DNA from: Aurelia coerulea
Taxonomy: Eukaryota; Cnidaria; Scyphozoa; Semaeostomeae; Ulmaridae
DNA: 64,000 nt
Reading direction: 5' to 3'
NCBI GenBank assembly: GCA_039566865.1
Contig: CM076955.1
Location: 14,715,501 to 14,779,500 of the forward strand
Below are positions 31,691 through 43,164 of the stretch, in pieces. Below the pieces are notes generated by a model. The model was not told the origin of the DNA. It saw only the letters and a program-made list of their open reading frames with translations, and made no database searches. The translations under genes were made by a program, and so were the position numbers. Within the stretch, counting starts at the first letter, position 1. Each line of letters begins with the position of its first letter.

Positions 31691-33702
31691 CCCTTTACTT
31701 CATAATGTTGTTCCAGAACAACACAAAAATTATTCTACCTTTTGTCCATATGTTGGCTGTTTGTAAGGTTATTGGTCTATTTAACATTAGGGGGATACCT
31801 ACTTATTCTGGATATCCCCAGAAATTCCACCTTTACCTCGTTTTGAAAAAATTGTCCACTTTCAAAGATGGAGGATGCACATTTTCAGCGATGCAACAAG
31901 AAGCGAGACTTTCCTCAAGGCATACAATTCAGGTAAGTGTTTCAGAGCCTCCCAAAAAATATATTTGCCTTTATTGATATGTTCTCTATACATCCATAAT
32001 GGATTTCGTTGTTTATCTGAAATTTGGTACTTTTTATGACCAAATTTTGTTGTGTTGTTCCACAACAACATCAAGAAGAAAGGGAGTAAAAACTTTCATT
32101 GTTGTCAACTGTAAAGAATGGCATTTATGAAATGAAAAATGCTAATTCATGCTAATTTAAGACCTGAGAAGCATTCTTGCATCTATCTCTCACATATTTA
32201 TAGGGGTATACCAAGAGACTGAGATGGGGGGTGACTTTAGGGGGCAAAGAACTGTAGATTGAAGGGTAAAATACAATTGCAAATAGGGAAATAAGGCATG
32301 TAGACCATTTTGAGAAGGCACATTGGGCAATTGACACCCTTCTTCTGCATTCCTGACCTGAGAAGAGCTAGAATCACTATATTTGTCTTATTTCCAGTTG
32401 TCTAAAACTAACTTTAGCTGCATTTTCCTTCCGCAGGATGCCATTTTCAGATGGAAATTCCACAAGACCAAGATCTTCAAGCCATTTTTGCAGCACAATA
32501 CACACTCATCAAATGCTGCACTACACATATTTTTTTATAAGAAACTAAGAATTTGGGAAATAATCAGATTTTGAGTACTCAAAGTTTCTTACGAGTTTCT
32601 TAAAGGTTCCATAACAGTCATCAAGTTTACTTCCTGTTCACATGTTCACATTTCAAAATGTAGTGTTTTGAAGCCTGTTCGATGTTTAGACATTACTCAA
32701 GTACTTCATGAGTAATATGATACAGGAAACAAGTCCTAATGAAATAATAAAGTGACAAGGACTCCCAACGATATAAATAGTTTAAGTTATATTTTCCCAG
32801 CACTGGAGTTTCTTAATTTCTTGGCAATCTGAGAGTTGAATCTCTTATGGGCAGTTTCTTATAAAAGAAATATGTTTATACCTCATGAAAGATTGCAACT
32901 ATTTTCTTGGCTTTCACGTGAACTGAGGAGAAATTTGAGATATTTTTGGACTTTCTACTGTTCAGAGTATTGTTTGTTTTGATATTGAATGGGGACCGCA
33001 TAGCAGAAACTGCATGCGCATGTGCCAAAATTTATATATTTGAGCCCCCCTAGATCCCTGCAACAGATCCCAAAATTAGGCAATCCTTCATATTTTCTTC
33101 CTTGGGCCTTAAACTCTTGATTTAGTGTTTCAAAAAGCTTATATATTCAAACACTTCCTTATATCAAATTGCTTGATGACATCATATTGCAAAGTTACTA
33201 CTCTGTCCATAGGGACAAAAAAGTAGTGCATAATGTTGAACGTGGTTTTTATCTACAGAGTCAGTCAGCCTTTTGTCTATTAATCCTGAAAATGAAAAAT
33301 TGACAAGCTTGAGAATTCCCAGAAAAAAATTATGTCTTGTTTTGGATTAAAATTCATCGCATTTTTGATGGATGAATTGATATTTTCCCCGCCCATAATT
33401 TCAAAACCTGGCCCATTTTCCCTTCTGATATGATTTATTAGCTTTCAGTGGCATTGCAAGTCACTTTACATCAGTATTATCTCGTGTCTGAGGATAGAAG
33501 TATCTTTTATAGTAACAAAATTTGACACATTTTTATGCCCCTTTCTTCTTGATGTTGTTCAGGAACAACACAACAGAAAAACACCGTATGACGTCAACAA
33601 ACAACATTCATGAATATTTTCTTTGAATATACCATAAATCATCACTAAAAACTGTATCAAATATTTTTTTTTGTTACAAACCATAATTCAAGAAGTAAAG
33701 GG
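31691..33702. mobile_element. piggyBac-like non-autonomous element
   Basis: Ends CCCTTTACTTC and GAAGTAAAGGG with TTAA on each side (31687-31690, 33703-33706), the signature of piggyBac. Subterminal palindromes GTTGTTCC-GAACAACAC occur at 31710, 32050 and 33555. No transposase ORF exists over its 2.0 kb. Confidence 0.7.
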
Positions 33703-33783
33703 TTAAAGAGTCTAAAAGAGTCCCAGATATTGAATAGTTTCAAAACAAAAATTAAAAGCTACGATTTTGATTGCAACTTGCGA

Positions 33784-36537
33784 TTTTTTTTTTTTTTTTT
33801 TTTTTTTGTATGCTCATAATATTTACAATATATCTAAACTACAAATACAACCTACATACACACAATCACATACGATTACACAACGATGCCACAGGGAGCA
33901 TGGAATTTCACAACAACCCTGCGGCCATTTAAAATTAACTCAAAGTTTGTCCCAAAATAGACGCCAGGCCAGACATTCAGGAAAATTTCGATGAATATCG
34001 AGATATGCATGAGTAATAGTGATTGTCGGAGGAGAAAGCCTTACCTGTTACTATTTTGGAACAGACTTTGACAACAAATATAAAAGAAACAAATAACAAG
34101 ACTATAAAAGAAAAATCACGTAATGAAAAATAAGGGAAACTGTTTGCGAGAGGAAACAATTGCAGCGATTTATCGGAAACGTTCTGATGCATGAATGTAT
34201 TTCAGAGTTGCCTTGATGACTTCTGTATTCGAGACAATTGGCAGCCTTTCATCGCCATACAACAAAACTCTAAGCATAATTTTGTTAGAAAGGTTTGACA
34301 GGCCATGTTGGTGCAATATTGCATTGACACTGTTGAGAAGATCACGTCTGCAAACAACATACAAGTGACAGAACAGCAAATAATGTTCCGTATCCTCAAT
34401 GCCATCGTTTATTGAGCACATTGGATCTATTGTATCCTTAAAATTGTGCCTGAACTTGTGGAGATTTAGTTTGCTAAGACCCACACGTAACTGTGTAAGA
34501 ATTGCTAAACCTTTTGGATCGTGAATACTGAAAACCGATTTTACAGGGGGACGAATGAGAGATGATAATTTGTTCTTGAATGCACTTACTGTGGGTAATG
34601 ATCTGATTTCAGGATCAAGCATGTTCCACTCAGATAGACAATGAGGATAAAAACTTGCACCATAACTGACTGTTCTTGCACAGATTCGCCCAACTACGTT
34701 GCGTTTGCGAAAAGGGTAAGACGATTCTAGCAAAGGTGGAATTGGCACTCTTGTATAATCTGGTGTTAGGTTGTTAACAAACTTATAAAAAAGAACAAGA
34801 CGCCTACTCCATCGACGGAGGTTGAGCGATTCCCACCCAAGTTCATCGTAGAGTTTCTCACGTGATGTGCCTTTCCATGCTCCACTTACCGCTAACGCAG
34901 CGGAGTATTGAACGGATTCAAGCTTTTCCATGTGATTATTCAATGTTATAAGTTGACTGAAATCGCAAGTCTTATGTGGAACGTGATATATAACATCGCC
35001 ATAATCCAGATGTGGTCGAACGTATAGTTTGTACAATTCTATGAGAGTTTGCCGGGGCAGGTACTTGGAGAGAAAGCGTAGCATTCCGATTGCCTTTCTG
35101 GATTTGGTAATGGCTGCCTGGATATGACTAGAGAAAGATAATTTTGTGTCGAGAACAAGCCCTAGGTGTTTGTGCTCACTAACGTTCATAACTGGGGTAT
35201 CATTGAAAAGGATTACTGGATGGTCTACTGAGGTCCTTTTCCTTGAGAAGATGACTTCAACTGCTTGCTTAGTCGGATCAGGATTAAAGGACATTCGCCA
35301 ATTGTGTGCCCATCGCGTAATGATATCTAGGTCATGGTTCATGTCGAGAGCAGCTCTATTTGGGTCGTGAACAACTGTGAAAAGTGATGTATCATCTGCA
35401 AAAAGCTTAACATTGCACCTCAGGTTATCTGTCAGATCATTTATGTATATTAAGAAGAATAGGGGACCTAAAATAGAGCCTTGAGGAACACCAGCTGCAA
35501 TGTTTCCCCACTCTGACATTTTGCCATTTAAAACTGTACGTTGTTTGCGATCACTAAGAAAGCTTTTGATTAAAAGAAGCAGTTCACCTGATACACCACA
35601 ACGACGAAGTTTGAAGATAAGACCTTCGTGCCACACTCTGTCAAATGCTTTGGATATATCTAGATACACTGAGCGAACATCGAGTGGAGGGTTACAATCA
35701 AAGGCTTCGAAGATGGTATGAACTATTGATAATAATTGGTTTATAGTAGAATCACCAGGGCGAAAACCCGACTGATTAGGGTTTAGTAGATTATTTAATG
35801 TCAAGTGTTCATAAAGGGTATCAAATATTAGCTTCTCCAGCATTTTCCCAAATATTGGAAGCAGGGATATCGGACGATAATTTGTTTTCAAGTTTTTGTC
35901 ATTTTTTTTGTGAATTGGTACTACATGAGCTCGTTTCCAAATGTCGGGAAAGGTACCTTGCATCATGCATGCTTCAAAAATCAGTTTAAGAGGTGTTACA
36001 AGTGAACAATCACATAGCTTTATCATACGTATTGAAATTTCGTCCCATCCATGGGCCTTGTTGGGATTTAATGACCGAATGATCCGAAGTATCTTGTCCT
36101 CTGATATTTGGAAGCAATTCAACGGAGGAGCACACACTGGCACATCACGTGGGATTTCACTACCAGTATCCAGGGTTGTGCATTGGAGTATGAAATAGTC
36201 GTTAAATATTTGCGCCTTCGCTGTAAAGTCTAAGACAAATATGTCGTTTTCTAATAGGGGAGGAATTATTGGGATTTTGCTTTTATTTAGAACTTTATTA
36301 ATTAAAGACCAATAGGACTTGATACCTGTTGTTGGACTAGAAAGTTTCCCCCCTATTTTTAAAAAATAGTTATTCTTGGCATCCTCAATAAGCTTTGAAC
36401 CTTGAGATATCATGTTCTCAATAGCCTCTCGCCTGTCCTCTGGTTGACCATTTTTGATGAATGTGCTATATGCCTTATTCTTTTTACGAATGAAGTTTTT
36501 GATAAACTTTATTGGAACTTTATTAGGACATGTTGGG
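33784..36537 (-). mobile_element. 5'-truncated LINE with poly(A)
   Basis: Minus-strand element. Its 3' end is marked by a run of about 24 T on the plus strand (33784-33807), then about 370 bp of 3' UTR, then the ORF2 described below. Coding sequence can be read back to about 36537, where it stops abruptly; the endonuclease half is missing. Confidence 0.85.
34170..36413 (-). CDS. LINE ORF2 reverse transcriptase (Jockey/CR1 group), 5'-truncated
   Basis: The RNA-templated DNA polymerase of a non-LTR retrotransposon. 747 codons are open from ATG 36413, and the frame extends without stop to about 36537 (KFIKNFIRKKNKAY upstream), so this ATG is not the natural start. RT blocks: HVVPIHKKNDKNLKTNYRP (163-181), QSGFRPGDSTINQL (214-227), VYLDISKAFDRVWH (249-262), AGVPQGSILGPLFFLIYIND (307-326) and the active site KLFADDTSLF (336-345). 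The C-terminal part contains LVGRIC-like and YGASFYPHCLSEWN segments and MCSINDGIEDTEHYLLFCHL, shared with LINE B at 3129. No stop or frameshift was seen, so insertion was fairly recent. Confidence 0.9.
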   Translation of the reverse strand: MISQGSKLIEDAKNNYFLKIGGKLSSPTTGIKSYWSLINKVLNKSKIPIIPPLLENDIFVLDFTAKAQIFNDYFILQCTTLDTGSEIPRDVPVCAPPLNCFQISEDKILRIIRSLNPNKAHGWDEISIRMIKLCDCSLVTPLKLIFEACMMQGTFPDIWKRAHVVPIHKKNDKNLKTNYRPISLLPIFGKMLEKLIFDTLYEHLTLNNLLNPNQSGFRPGDSTINQLLSIVHTIFEAFDCNPPLDVRSVYLDISKAFDRVWHEGLIFKLRRCGVSGELLLLIKSFLSDRKQRTVLNGKMSEWGNIAAGVPQGSILGPLFFLIYINDLTDNLRCNVKLFADDTSLFTVVHDPNRAALDMNHDLDIITRWAHNWRMSFNPDPTKQAVEVIFSRKRTSVDHPVILFNDTPVMNVSEHKHLGLVLDTKLSFSSHIQAAITKSRKAIGMLRFLSKYLPRQTLIELYKLYVRPHLDYGDVIYHVPHKTCDFSQLITLNNHMEKLESVQYSAALAVSGAWKGTSREKLYDELGWESLNLRRWSRRLVLFYKFVNNLTPDYTRVPIPPLLESSYPFRKRNVVGRICARTVSYGASFYPHCLSEWNMLDPEIRSLPTVSAFKNKLSSLIRPPVKSVFSIHDPKGLAILTQLRVGLSKLNLHKFRHNFKDTIDPMCSINDGIEDTEHYLLFCHLYVVCRRDLLNSVNAILHQHGLSNLSNKIMLRVLLYGDERLPIVSNTEVIKATLKYIHASERFR

Positions 36538-37500
36538 ACACATATGAGTCATGCAACTGAAACAGCGCGAATTTTGTAATTCGATCTGGAATTTTCGAAT
36601 TCGAGAAATTCTTTGCTTTTTTGGGTTGCAGTTACCATTACTGCATGAGAAGTACTTTTGCCCATGATCTCAGAAAAGTTCCGAATTTATCCCAAGTATT
36701 ACCTGCAAGCTGGGAGATTGCAAATAATAAGATGCTAATGAGTTAATTTCTTCTTATGAGAAATGATTCTGTAAGGCTTGGCTTTAGGTACAAAATTTCC
36801 TTCTTGTATTTGTTGGAATAGGAAAGCTACACACCAGCAAATGAAATTCTTCTTAATGGGAAAATATGAGGAAATGAAACACATAAGAGTTGAGGCACAA
36901 AGTTTGTTGTGTACAAATGTTTGGATATTACGAATTGTTAGGTGCTAATTATTTTGTTTGAAAAGGGGAACGGCTTCGTAAGATTCTAGAACCTGAGTCT
37001 GTTCGCAAATTGCAAGTTACCAAATGCAAATTACTTGCCCTAAATGGGAAACGAATGAGCAAAATTTTAGGAGCAAATTTTCTAACTTTCTATATGATCG
37101 GAAATTGCAAACTATTAGGATTTGATGATTTTTCTCGATAGGAAGGCGAATGACTAGATTTTAAGTCTTTCCTGTAAATTTGTTAAGAAAATTCAAATAT
37201 TATTGAATGAAAATTCGTTTTTCTAATAGAGGAAATGAGACACGTATTATAAATTCTGGTACCACGTTTTTTGTATGTATGAGCAGTTAAATCGTAAATT
37301 GGAAATGAATCTGTAAGACATCAAGCGCAAATTTTCTACCCCAGTTTTACAAAAGGGAAGGTTTTAGAAGCGGTGTTTATTAAACTTCGGGATCCCTCCC
37401 TCTGCCGACAGAAGGAGTTTGTTTTCACGTTGCAATTGTTCTAATTTGCGCCAAAGCCTTTGATCTTTGGCAGGTGTCTATTGGGTTTAGCCAACAAGTG
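36538..37500. other. Intergenic, nothing recognised
   Basis: AT-rich sequence with loose recurrences of AGGAAATGA and CAAATTTTCTA but no definable element or gene. Confidence 0.4.
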
Positions 37501-37538
37501 GCTTAGGTGCTAATTGCGTGTCGGTTTTGTTTTGTTCG

Positions 37539-37550
37539 TCTGCTATAAAA
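37539..37550 (+). promoter_or_regulatory. TATA box
   Basis: GCTATAAAAGTG is a good TATA box. Transcription would begin near 37570 and the RNA would start with the hammerhead-like motif at 37579. Downstream splice-like signals (CAGTTACTG before GTGAGTT, 37652 onward) and repeat arms suggest the promoter of a retroelement. Confidence 0.5.
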
Positions 37551-37578
37551 GTGGCCTGTTTTATTGGTAATTTGTTCT

Positions 37579-37624
37579 TCGCACGAACCAAACTGATGAG
37601 AGTGCGACGAAACTAGTATTTGGT
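37579..37624 (+). ncRNA. Hammerhead-ribozyme-like motif
   Basis: CTGATGAG (37593-37600) and CGAAAC (37608-37613) are the two conserved core boxes. ACCAAA before the first box pairs with TTTGGT (37619-37624), which would be stem I, so cleavage would follow GTA. Stem III would be a minimal A-U, C-G closure over TA. The stem II segment (G-AGTGCGA-C) closes with only one good pair; its GTGCGA can instead pair with the upstream TCGCAC. A degenerate or minimal hammerhead, as found in Penelope-like elements and retrozymes, is possible. Confidence 0.35.
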
Positions 37625-37639
37625 CATTTCCACGTTTAT

Positions 37640-37870
37640 CTTTTCAGCAGTTACTGGTGAGTTACTAACTTATTTCTTTCCTTTTTAGGTTAATTCGGTT
37701 TTGTGTTACAGGATTTAACAGTTTTTCTCTTGCTACAGGCTTATTTTGGTTAGTGTTTCTTTTACAGGAGTTAATAGTCTTCTTTCTACTGATTTCGGTG
37801 TTTTTGTTGCGTTTATGGGTTTAATATGATGCGTCCGTTATTTAAGGCTATTTTTAAATTTTGTACCACA
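37640..37870 (+). repeat. Solo arm of the 53940-55040 foldback (uninterrupted)
   Basis: Matches both arms at 53945-54191 (inverted) and 54198-54393 plus 55001-55040, with CAGCAGTTACTGGTGAGTTA and TTTTACAGGAGTTAATAG in common. At GGGTTTAATATGATG it shows the unoccupied insertion site of the element found at 54396. Confidence 0.8.
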
Positions 37871-37959
37871 AATCATTTGTTTACATAACAGGGAAGATAT
37901 TTGTTCGAACCAACGAGCTTGAGATATCTCATATCTGCTGACTCGAATGGCTTTGAAAC

Positions 37960-38095
37960 AAATCTAGCCAGAGGTAGATACCATTGTTTTTCGATATTTA
38001 GTCTAGCCAAGGGTGTCATTTTTGTAGAAATTGATCTAGCCAAGGGTACCATTTTCGAAAAATTTAGTCTAGCCAAAAGACACTTTCATATCAGG
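37960..38095 (+). repeat. CTAGCCAAGGG tandem repeats
   Basis: Four degenerate direct repeats of about 32 bp with GGTACCATTTTCGAAAAATT and AGTCTAGCCAA. The same kind of unit fills the family G element at 47160-47490. Confidence 0.6.
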
Positions 38096-39737
38096 ACTGG
38101 TCAAGATATACCGCTTGCTTGCACCTCTCGCCTGGCATTCTCCACCTTAGATCCTATTGTCCTGGTATTTATCTTGGTATATATCACAAACTATGAAGAT
38201 GGTAGTATACTGAGAAGGAACAGTGGACATTATTCTAGATGCTAATTCTCTTATTGTTGATGCAGTGCCAACTAAACTGCGTATAGAAGCTTCAAGATCT
38301 AGCAAGTATGTCCTCATTTTTCCAGCGGATGGCAGTTCGTCATGTCTTACAATCTTCAGGTCAAGCATGGCAGCTTCGTACAGTTCACTCTCAAGATCGA
38401 CGAAATTCAAAACGAAAAATTCTCAAGAATATCGTGGCTGGACAATGTTTATAGTATTCTTATAAAAAAGAGTGTAATTGATTGACGATGAATCTCAATA
38501 TTCTTTTTGCTCGTAGGCTAACATCGGAAGCCATGGTACAAAAGTAGCGCTGTTGCAAAGGAAGCACGCTTCTCAAGACTAGTAACGCTGTAAGCAGATG
38601 AAATATTTTCAAAGGGAAATTTGAAAGAGTTCAAGGTCAAAACTCTGCTTGAAGTGAAAATGCAAAGCGAGGATAAGGTACTTTGATCAATGCTTTTCTT
38701 CTTCACTGAATTTGTTGAGAGTTCGGGTTCTTGCAAAGAATTTATTTGCGGGATATGAGCACGGGCTTGAATAAATTCTTGCAACTTCAATTTTATGAAT
38801 TTAGGAAATTATACATTGAAAGAGGAAACATAACCGTGTTGTTTTCATTTGGAATTTGTATATTTGCTGCCAATTTGCTGTTTTGCTGCTAAACTTTTAT
38901 CGATTTGAAGCAGAAAGAAGCCTGTATGTCGAATATAGACTGCATTTAAAGTACAGATGGCTTATCTCAAAATCAACGGGTTCGATTAGTGAATTCAAAT
39001 TGTTTGTATTTGGCTTTACATTTGTTGTTGATGGCACATCACTAACTTAAATCTCCTGGAAAGCCTAGAGAAATTGATCAAAAGCTGTATGATAGACATC
39101 CTCTATCTCGAGATCCACATTTTATTGGCAGCCGACGATAAACCATACTGCAGCGACAAAATACAATTTAAAGACTTCTCCAAATCAGACAATAAACATA
39201 TGCGAAGAGTTGATGCTGTATCGATCATATGCACGGTAACAAGCATGAGGACTTTACAGTTACTTGGACATTGCTAGATTACAGAATAACATAAGTGGAT
39301 ATTATGGCTTATCTTATTTTCACTCCTCGAATCAAGACTCGATTGAACTAAGAAGCTCAAGCCATCAAGCAGATACACAGTCTACATCGTATCAAGAGTT
39401 GAGTGTTACTAAAAGGTTTATATAAAAGTTTATAAACAGAAGATATGTCAAATTGATTCTGAAGAAAGCGTGTTGCAAGGAGGAAGTAATTATTCTTTAT
39501 TAGCACTATAGTCAAGCAGCTTGAAAAATATTGCTGTGAAAACGAAGAGGAAGCCATTTCAAGACATTCCGAAGAGCTATTTCTGCTAGCAAGATCTTTC
39601 AGCACAATATTTGTTGCCTCGTCAATCCATACGATTACGTTTTTAAGTGTGATGCTAACGCTACTGATACAACAAGTAAAATAGAACCAGTTTTTTTCTG
39701 ATTAATATTGGTGTGCAATTGGAAGGTATCAAACAAA
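38096..39737. other. Region upstream of GPCR1, no recognised gene
   Basis: Several short open frames on both strands lack motifs. Part of this must contain the receptor's promoter, which I cannot locate. Confidence 0.4.
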
Positions 39738-40862
39738 ATGAACGTCACAGTTACTTCACAACACTGTCATACAGCCTTTGCAGAAAGATCTGTTCTTTCA
39801 AAAGCACAAACATTAACAATTGCTGGATTGCTCTGTTTATTGTCACCGATGACATTTATTGTCAATGTTCTTCTTTGTTATGCGTTGGTGAAAACAAAAC
39901 AAATGAAGCAAAAGTCGCAGCGGTTTATATTCATATTGGGCATCTCCGACTTGTGCGTTGGAGCAATTTCGATCCCACTTCTAGCGGTGACATTTTCATA
40001 TTTTCATACCCAACGTGAATGCTGGTACGAGAGATTCAGCCTCTTTATTTCACATTTCAACACACGAATGACGGCCTATCTCATTTTCATGATAGGCATT
40101 GTTCGATATTTCAGCATAAAAACTGACCTGCGTTCGCTAAATACCTTTGGGAAATTTATCCAATCAGATATCGGGCATCGAGTCCTGCTTGCAATAGTTA
40201 CGACAATATGTGCTATTCAGGCTGCAGTCGCAATCATCGACTTTGACAATCGTAGTTTACCCAACTCGATAATTTCAGCATTTGATGCTATTGTTTACTT
40301 CACGTATCTGTTCCTATACATTCGACTTTATTACAAAATCAAAAAGTTTTCAGCAAACAATAATTTGCATCTTACGGCTGCGCAGAATTCGTCCGCTACT
40401 AACAGGCCTAAATATGTCCGGAATTTAATCAAAACGGTGATTTATCTTTTGGTTACGGTTGGATTTTGCTATCTACCCTACGTCATCGTCAAAGTCATAA
40501 CAACATACGTCAAATACAGGCTGAACAAGACAGTATCACAAACACTGCGGTTCGTGCATTATCTATCGATCTTGCCGATTGTCTTCAACTCGTTTCTAAA
40601 TAGTATTATCATACTAAACAGGAACAGCGTCCTTAAAACGTACCTCCTTGGGAAAATTTTTAATCGTCACGATGAAAGTCAGAAGCGAGACAGAGCAGAG
40701 ACTTCGATCAGGGTAACAACGGACCGTAATGATGAGACGCTTGATCATAAAACTGGACCATTCGTGGTGCATTCTAGAGCCCAAACAGAAAGCTCAAAAG
40801 ATAATATTGCAATGGAAATTGTGGACCATGGAATTTGTACGCAGAAAACCAACAAGAGTTAA
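39738..40862 (+). CDS. Class A (rhodopsin-like) orphan G-protein-coupled receptor 1
   Basis: Seven-pass plasma-membrane receptor of unknown ligand. 374 codons, single exon. The start is the ATG at 39738 (context AAACAAAATGA); the preceding in-frame codons have no ATG. The N-terminus begins MNVTVTSQ with a glycosylation sequon. TM1 LLCLLSPMTFIVNVLLCYAL; TM2 FILGISDLCVGAISIPLL; a cysteine (ECWYERF) before TM3; the TM3 end reads IGIVRYFSI in place of DRY; TM4 VLLAIVTTICAIQAAVAII; TM5 IVYFTYLFLYIRLYYKI; TM6 with GFCYLPYVIV in place of CWxP; TM7 IVFNSFLNSIIIL in place of NPxxY. The C-tail is long and polar. It shares NRPKYVRNLIKTV before TM6 with the receptor at 45340. Orphan amine/peptide-like receptors of this kind are abundant in cnidarians. 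Confidence 0.88.
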   Translation: MNVTVTSQHCHTAFAERSVLSKAQTLTIAGLLCLLSPMTFIVNVLLCYALVKTKQMKQKSQRFIFILGISDLCVGAISIPLLAVTFSYFHTQRECWYERFSLFISHFNTRMTAYLIFMIGIVRYFSIKTDLRSLNTFGKFIQSDIGHRVLLAIVTTICAIQAAVAIIDFDNRSLPNSIISAFDAIVYFTYLFLYIRLYYKIKKFSANNNLHLTAAQNSSATNRPKYVRNLIKTVIYLLVTVGFCYLPYVIVKVITTYVKYRLNKTVSQTLRFVHYLSILPIVFNSFLNSIIILNRNSVLKTYLLGKIFNRHDESQKRDRAETSIRVTTDRNDETLDHKTGPFVVHSRAQTESSKDNIAMEIVDHGICTQKTNKS

Positions 40863-41649
40863 TGTAATAGCATCAGATACAAGTCAAACGAAGTTAGATA
40901 AAACTGACAGTTCATCGAAATGTAATGGTAGCAGACAGCAGAGATTGAACAGCGAAGTACAGAGATAGAAATTTGAAGATGAGAAGAACTGGGATAGTAT
41001 TATTTTCTCACAGATCTTCTGCTCTCCTTACCAAATATTTAGGTATGGGGATAGTACGAAGGAGACTCCGTCGCTGTGGTAAGGAGAGTGGTTTAAACGT
41101 CTGCTGCCACTGAGGGAGGAGGGTGGGTCGATTTTGAGTGCAACAATGTTCGTTGTTTCTTGAAGAGGGCTAAAACTGCCGAGGGCCGAGGGCCGGGGGG
41201 GCCGGTAATCTCTAATGGCCAAATCAAAGGGACCTTACTAATTATAATTAAAAAGAACACAGAGTAACGAGGCAAAGGATTCTATCAAAGGATTATGAGG
41301 TGAGCTGGAATTATATTCATCAGCAGCTCACCTAAAAGCTGGCCCTGACCACTGTGAAAAAAACAGCCACCACCCACCCCAATTAAAAAAGTTTCAATAT
41401 TTCACACAAAATCACACTTCACGTGGAAAGAAACTAAAAGTCAAAAAGCCATGTTCTGGTTATCAGAGGAGTAAAATACTGGAACAGTCTCCATTTTACG
41501 CTTGAGGTGGATCTGCACTTAAGGTGGCTCACTACTGAAAATTTCAAAATCATGAAACAGCGATAAGGTGGTTCAGTACCGAGTGAACATAAGTTAGAAA
41601 TACACACATAAAAATTGGTTAAGGTGGCTCGCTATTGATAAAACATTCA
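40863..41649. other. 3' flank of GPCR1, no recognised gene
   Basis: Contains short direct repeats of AAGGTGGCTC/TTAAGGTGGCTCACTA (41520-41640) and GGCCGAGGGCCGGGGGGGCC. No gene is seen. Confidence 0.4.
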
Positions 41650-41852
41650 CAGTGATACACACTCTTGGCGTCCTCCAGGAACCAATTTGACTTAGTACAT
41701 TACAGACCAAATCAAGTCACTTTTGGATCAAATAGTTATAGATCACTTGGACCAAAAATTTGGAATGCATTATCCAATGATTTCAAAACAGCCGAAAATT
41801 TGACCATATTTAAACGTTTGATAAAAAGCTGGGATGGATCCTGTCAAGTGTA
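41650..41852 (+). pseudogene. LINE C-terminal fragment
   Basis: Reads RNQFDLVHYRPNQVTFGSNS then YRSLGPKIWNAL and FKRLIKSWDGS, the pre-C-terminal block of Jockey/CR1-type ORF2. It is truncated at both ends. Confidence 0.7.
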
Positions 41853-42599
41853 ATGCTTGCCGATTTGAACATGGCTAAACAATGCCCTTTATCTAATGTA
41901 TCTAATGTACTAAGTCGAACTGAAATATTGCCACTGTATCAAATGTATCATATATGTGTATATTTATATGTAGATATGCACAAAATAGAATGATAACATG
42001 CAAAAAAAATTATTTAATGTTTACTTTTATTATCGTGTTTAGTTTATTTATGCATATATTCGATTTAGATTAGTTATTTCATTGTATGTAAAAGCTATAG
42101 AAAACATCGAATTAAAATAAGTTGAAACAAACAATCCTATCGCTCATGGCTGAACGATGTAGGCACAGAAACTGCAAAAAAGGTGAGTGTAATCCCACAA
42201 CAAAAATCTCAAGTTTGCACTATCGAACTTAGAAAAGAAATCAACAGTCTCCTTAAGCAGTTTATCCAGTTCTGTGAACGCACACAGCATCTTTACAGAA
42301 ATGCTAGAACATGCCTTCACGGAAACATAACAGGTCAAGTTTCGGTGTTAATATCACTCACTTTCATTGGCTTCTCTGGCTTCTGGGCTTCACAACGACT
42401 TGGCGACTTCGAGCAGGTACCCCTGACGCTTTTCTTCGCACAGCAACTGAATTTGCTTTGTTCAATTGCGCATATATTTACGTGCCTTTTTAGATAACAC
42501 GCCGCGCATGCAAACGCCACTGCGCCAGGGCTGGCCAGGGACATCTGATTGGTTGATCAAAATCGCGCCATTTGCATTAAAAGCAAGCCCTGGAACAAT

Positions 42600-43120
42600 A
42601 AAGCAGACTCTGTTAGCATAGGAATCATATGTTTCCGCCGAATTTCGCGCTTGGCCCATAGACGAAACATGCGAGGACTCATTTTCACTGAACAATCAGT
42701 CGGCGAATAAGCGAAGAAGACAAAAGAAACCCTCGAAGATTTCCTGAATTTTACCTACCTTCATAAAACGCAACAAGGACAAAAAACTGCTTGAATTTTC
42801 CTGATTTTTCTTCAAGAAATTTTCTCTTCGGATGTTTGGGTACTCAAGTTTGGACGCCGGTTAAATATCTCCAGGTTTGGGGGAGTTATTGCCTCTTCTA
42901 TAGACAAAATCGGCGAAGTCTTGTCGAGACCTGTTTACGCCACTTCAAGTCAGGTGATAAAACCTCTTGACAAAACCCCTTTTGAATTTTTAACTTATTT
43001 CGCAACAAGAGCACTTGTGGCATGAATGCAAAAAGTAGTATAATACAGAAACTTCCCTAGAGTATTGCCACATGACTTGAAATGCACAAACAAACCTTTG
43101 TATACGACATTTGATTTCCA
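42600..43120. repeat. Dispersed repeat R1, unbroken copy
   Basis: Matches 49545-49840 over TTATTGCCTCT(T/C)-TATAGACAAAATCGGC and AAACTTCCCTAGAGTATTGC. Related sequence at 350-1075 carries a MITE in the position ATTTCGCA. Confidence 0.65.
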
Positions 43121-43164
43121 TGCTGGCGCTGTTGCGAACTTTCCCATCCAATATCCAAGGTATT

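Noticed and set aside
37587..37624. Certain hammerhead ribozyme
   Set aside because: Core boxes fit, but stem II does not pair well; kept only as a low-confidence candidate.
39708..39737. Upstream extension of GPCR1 by ten residues
   Set aside because: The first codon is TTG; the first ATG in frame is at 39738 and has a good context.
42147..42188. Short exon (MAERCRHRNCKK) before a GTGAGTG donor
   Set aside because: Attractive signals, but no continuing exon and no family; chance is too likely.
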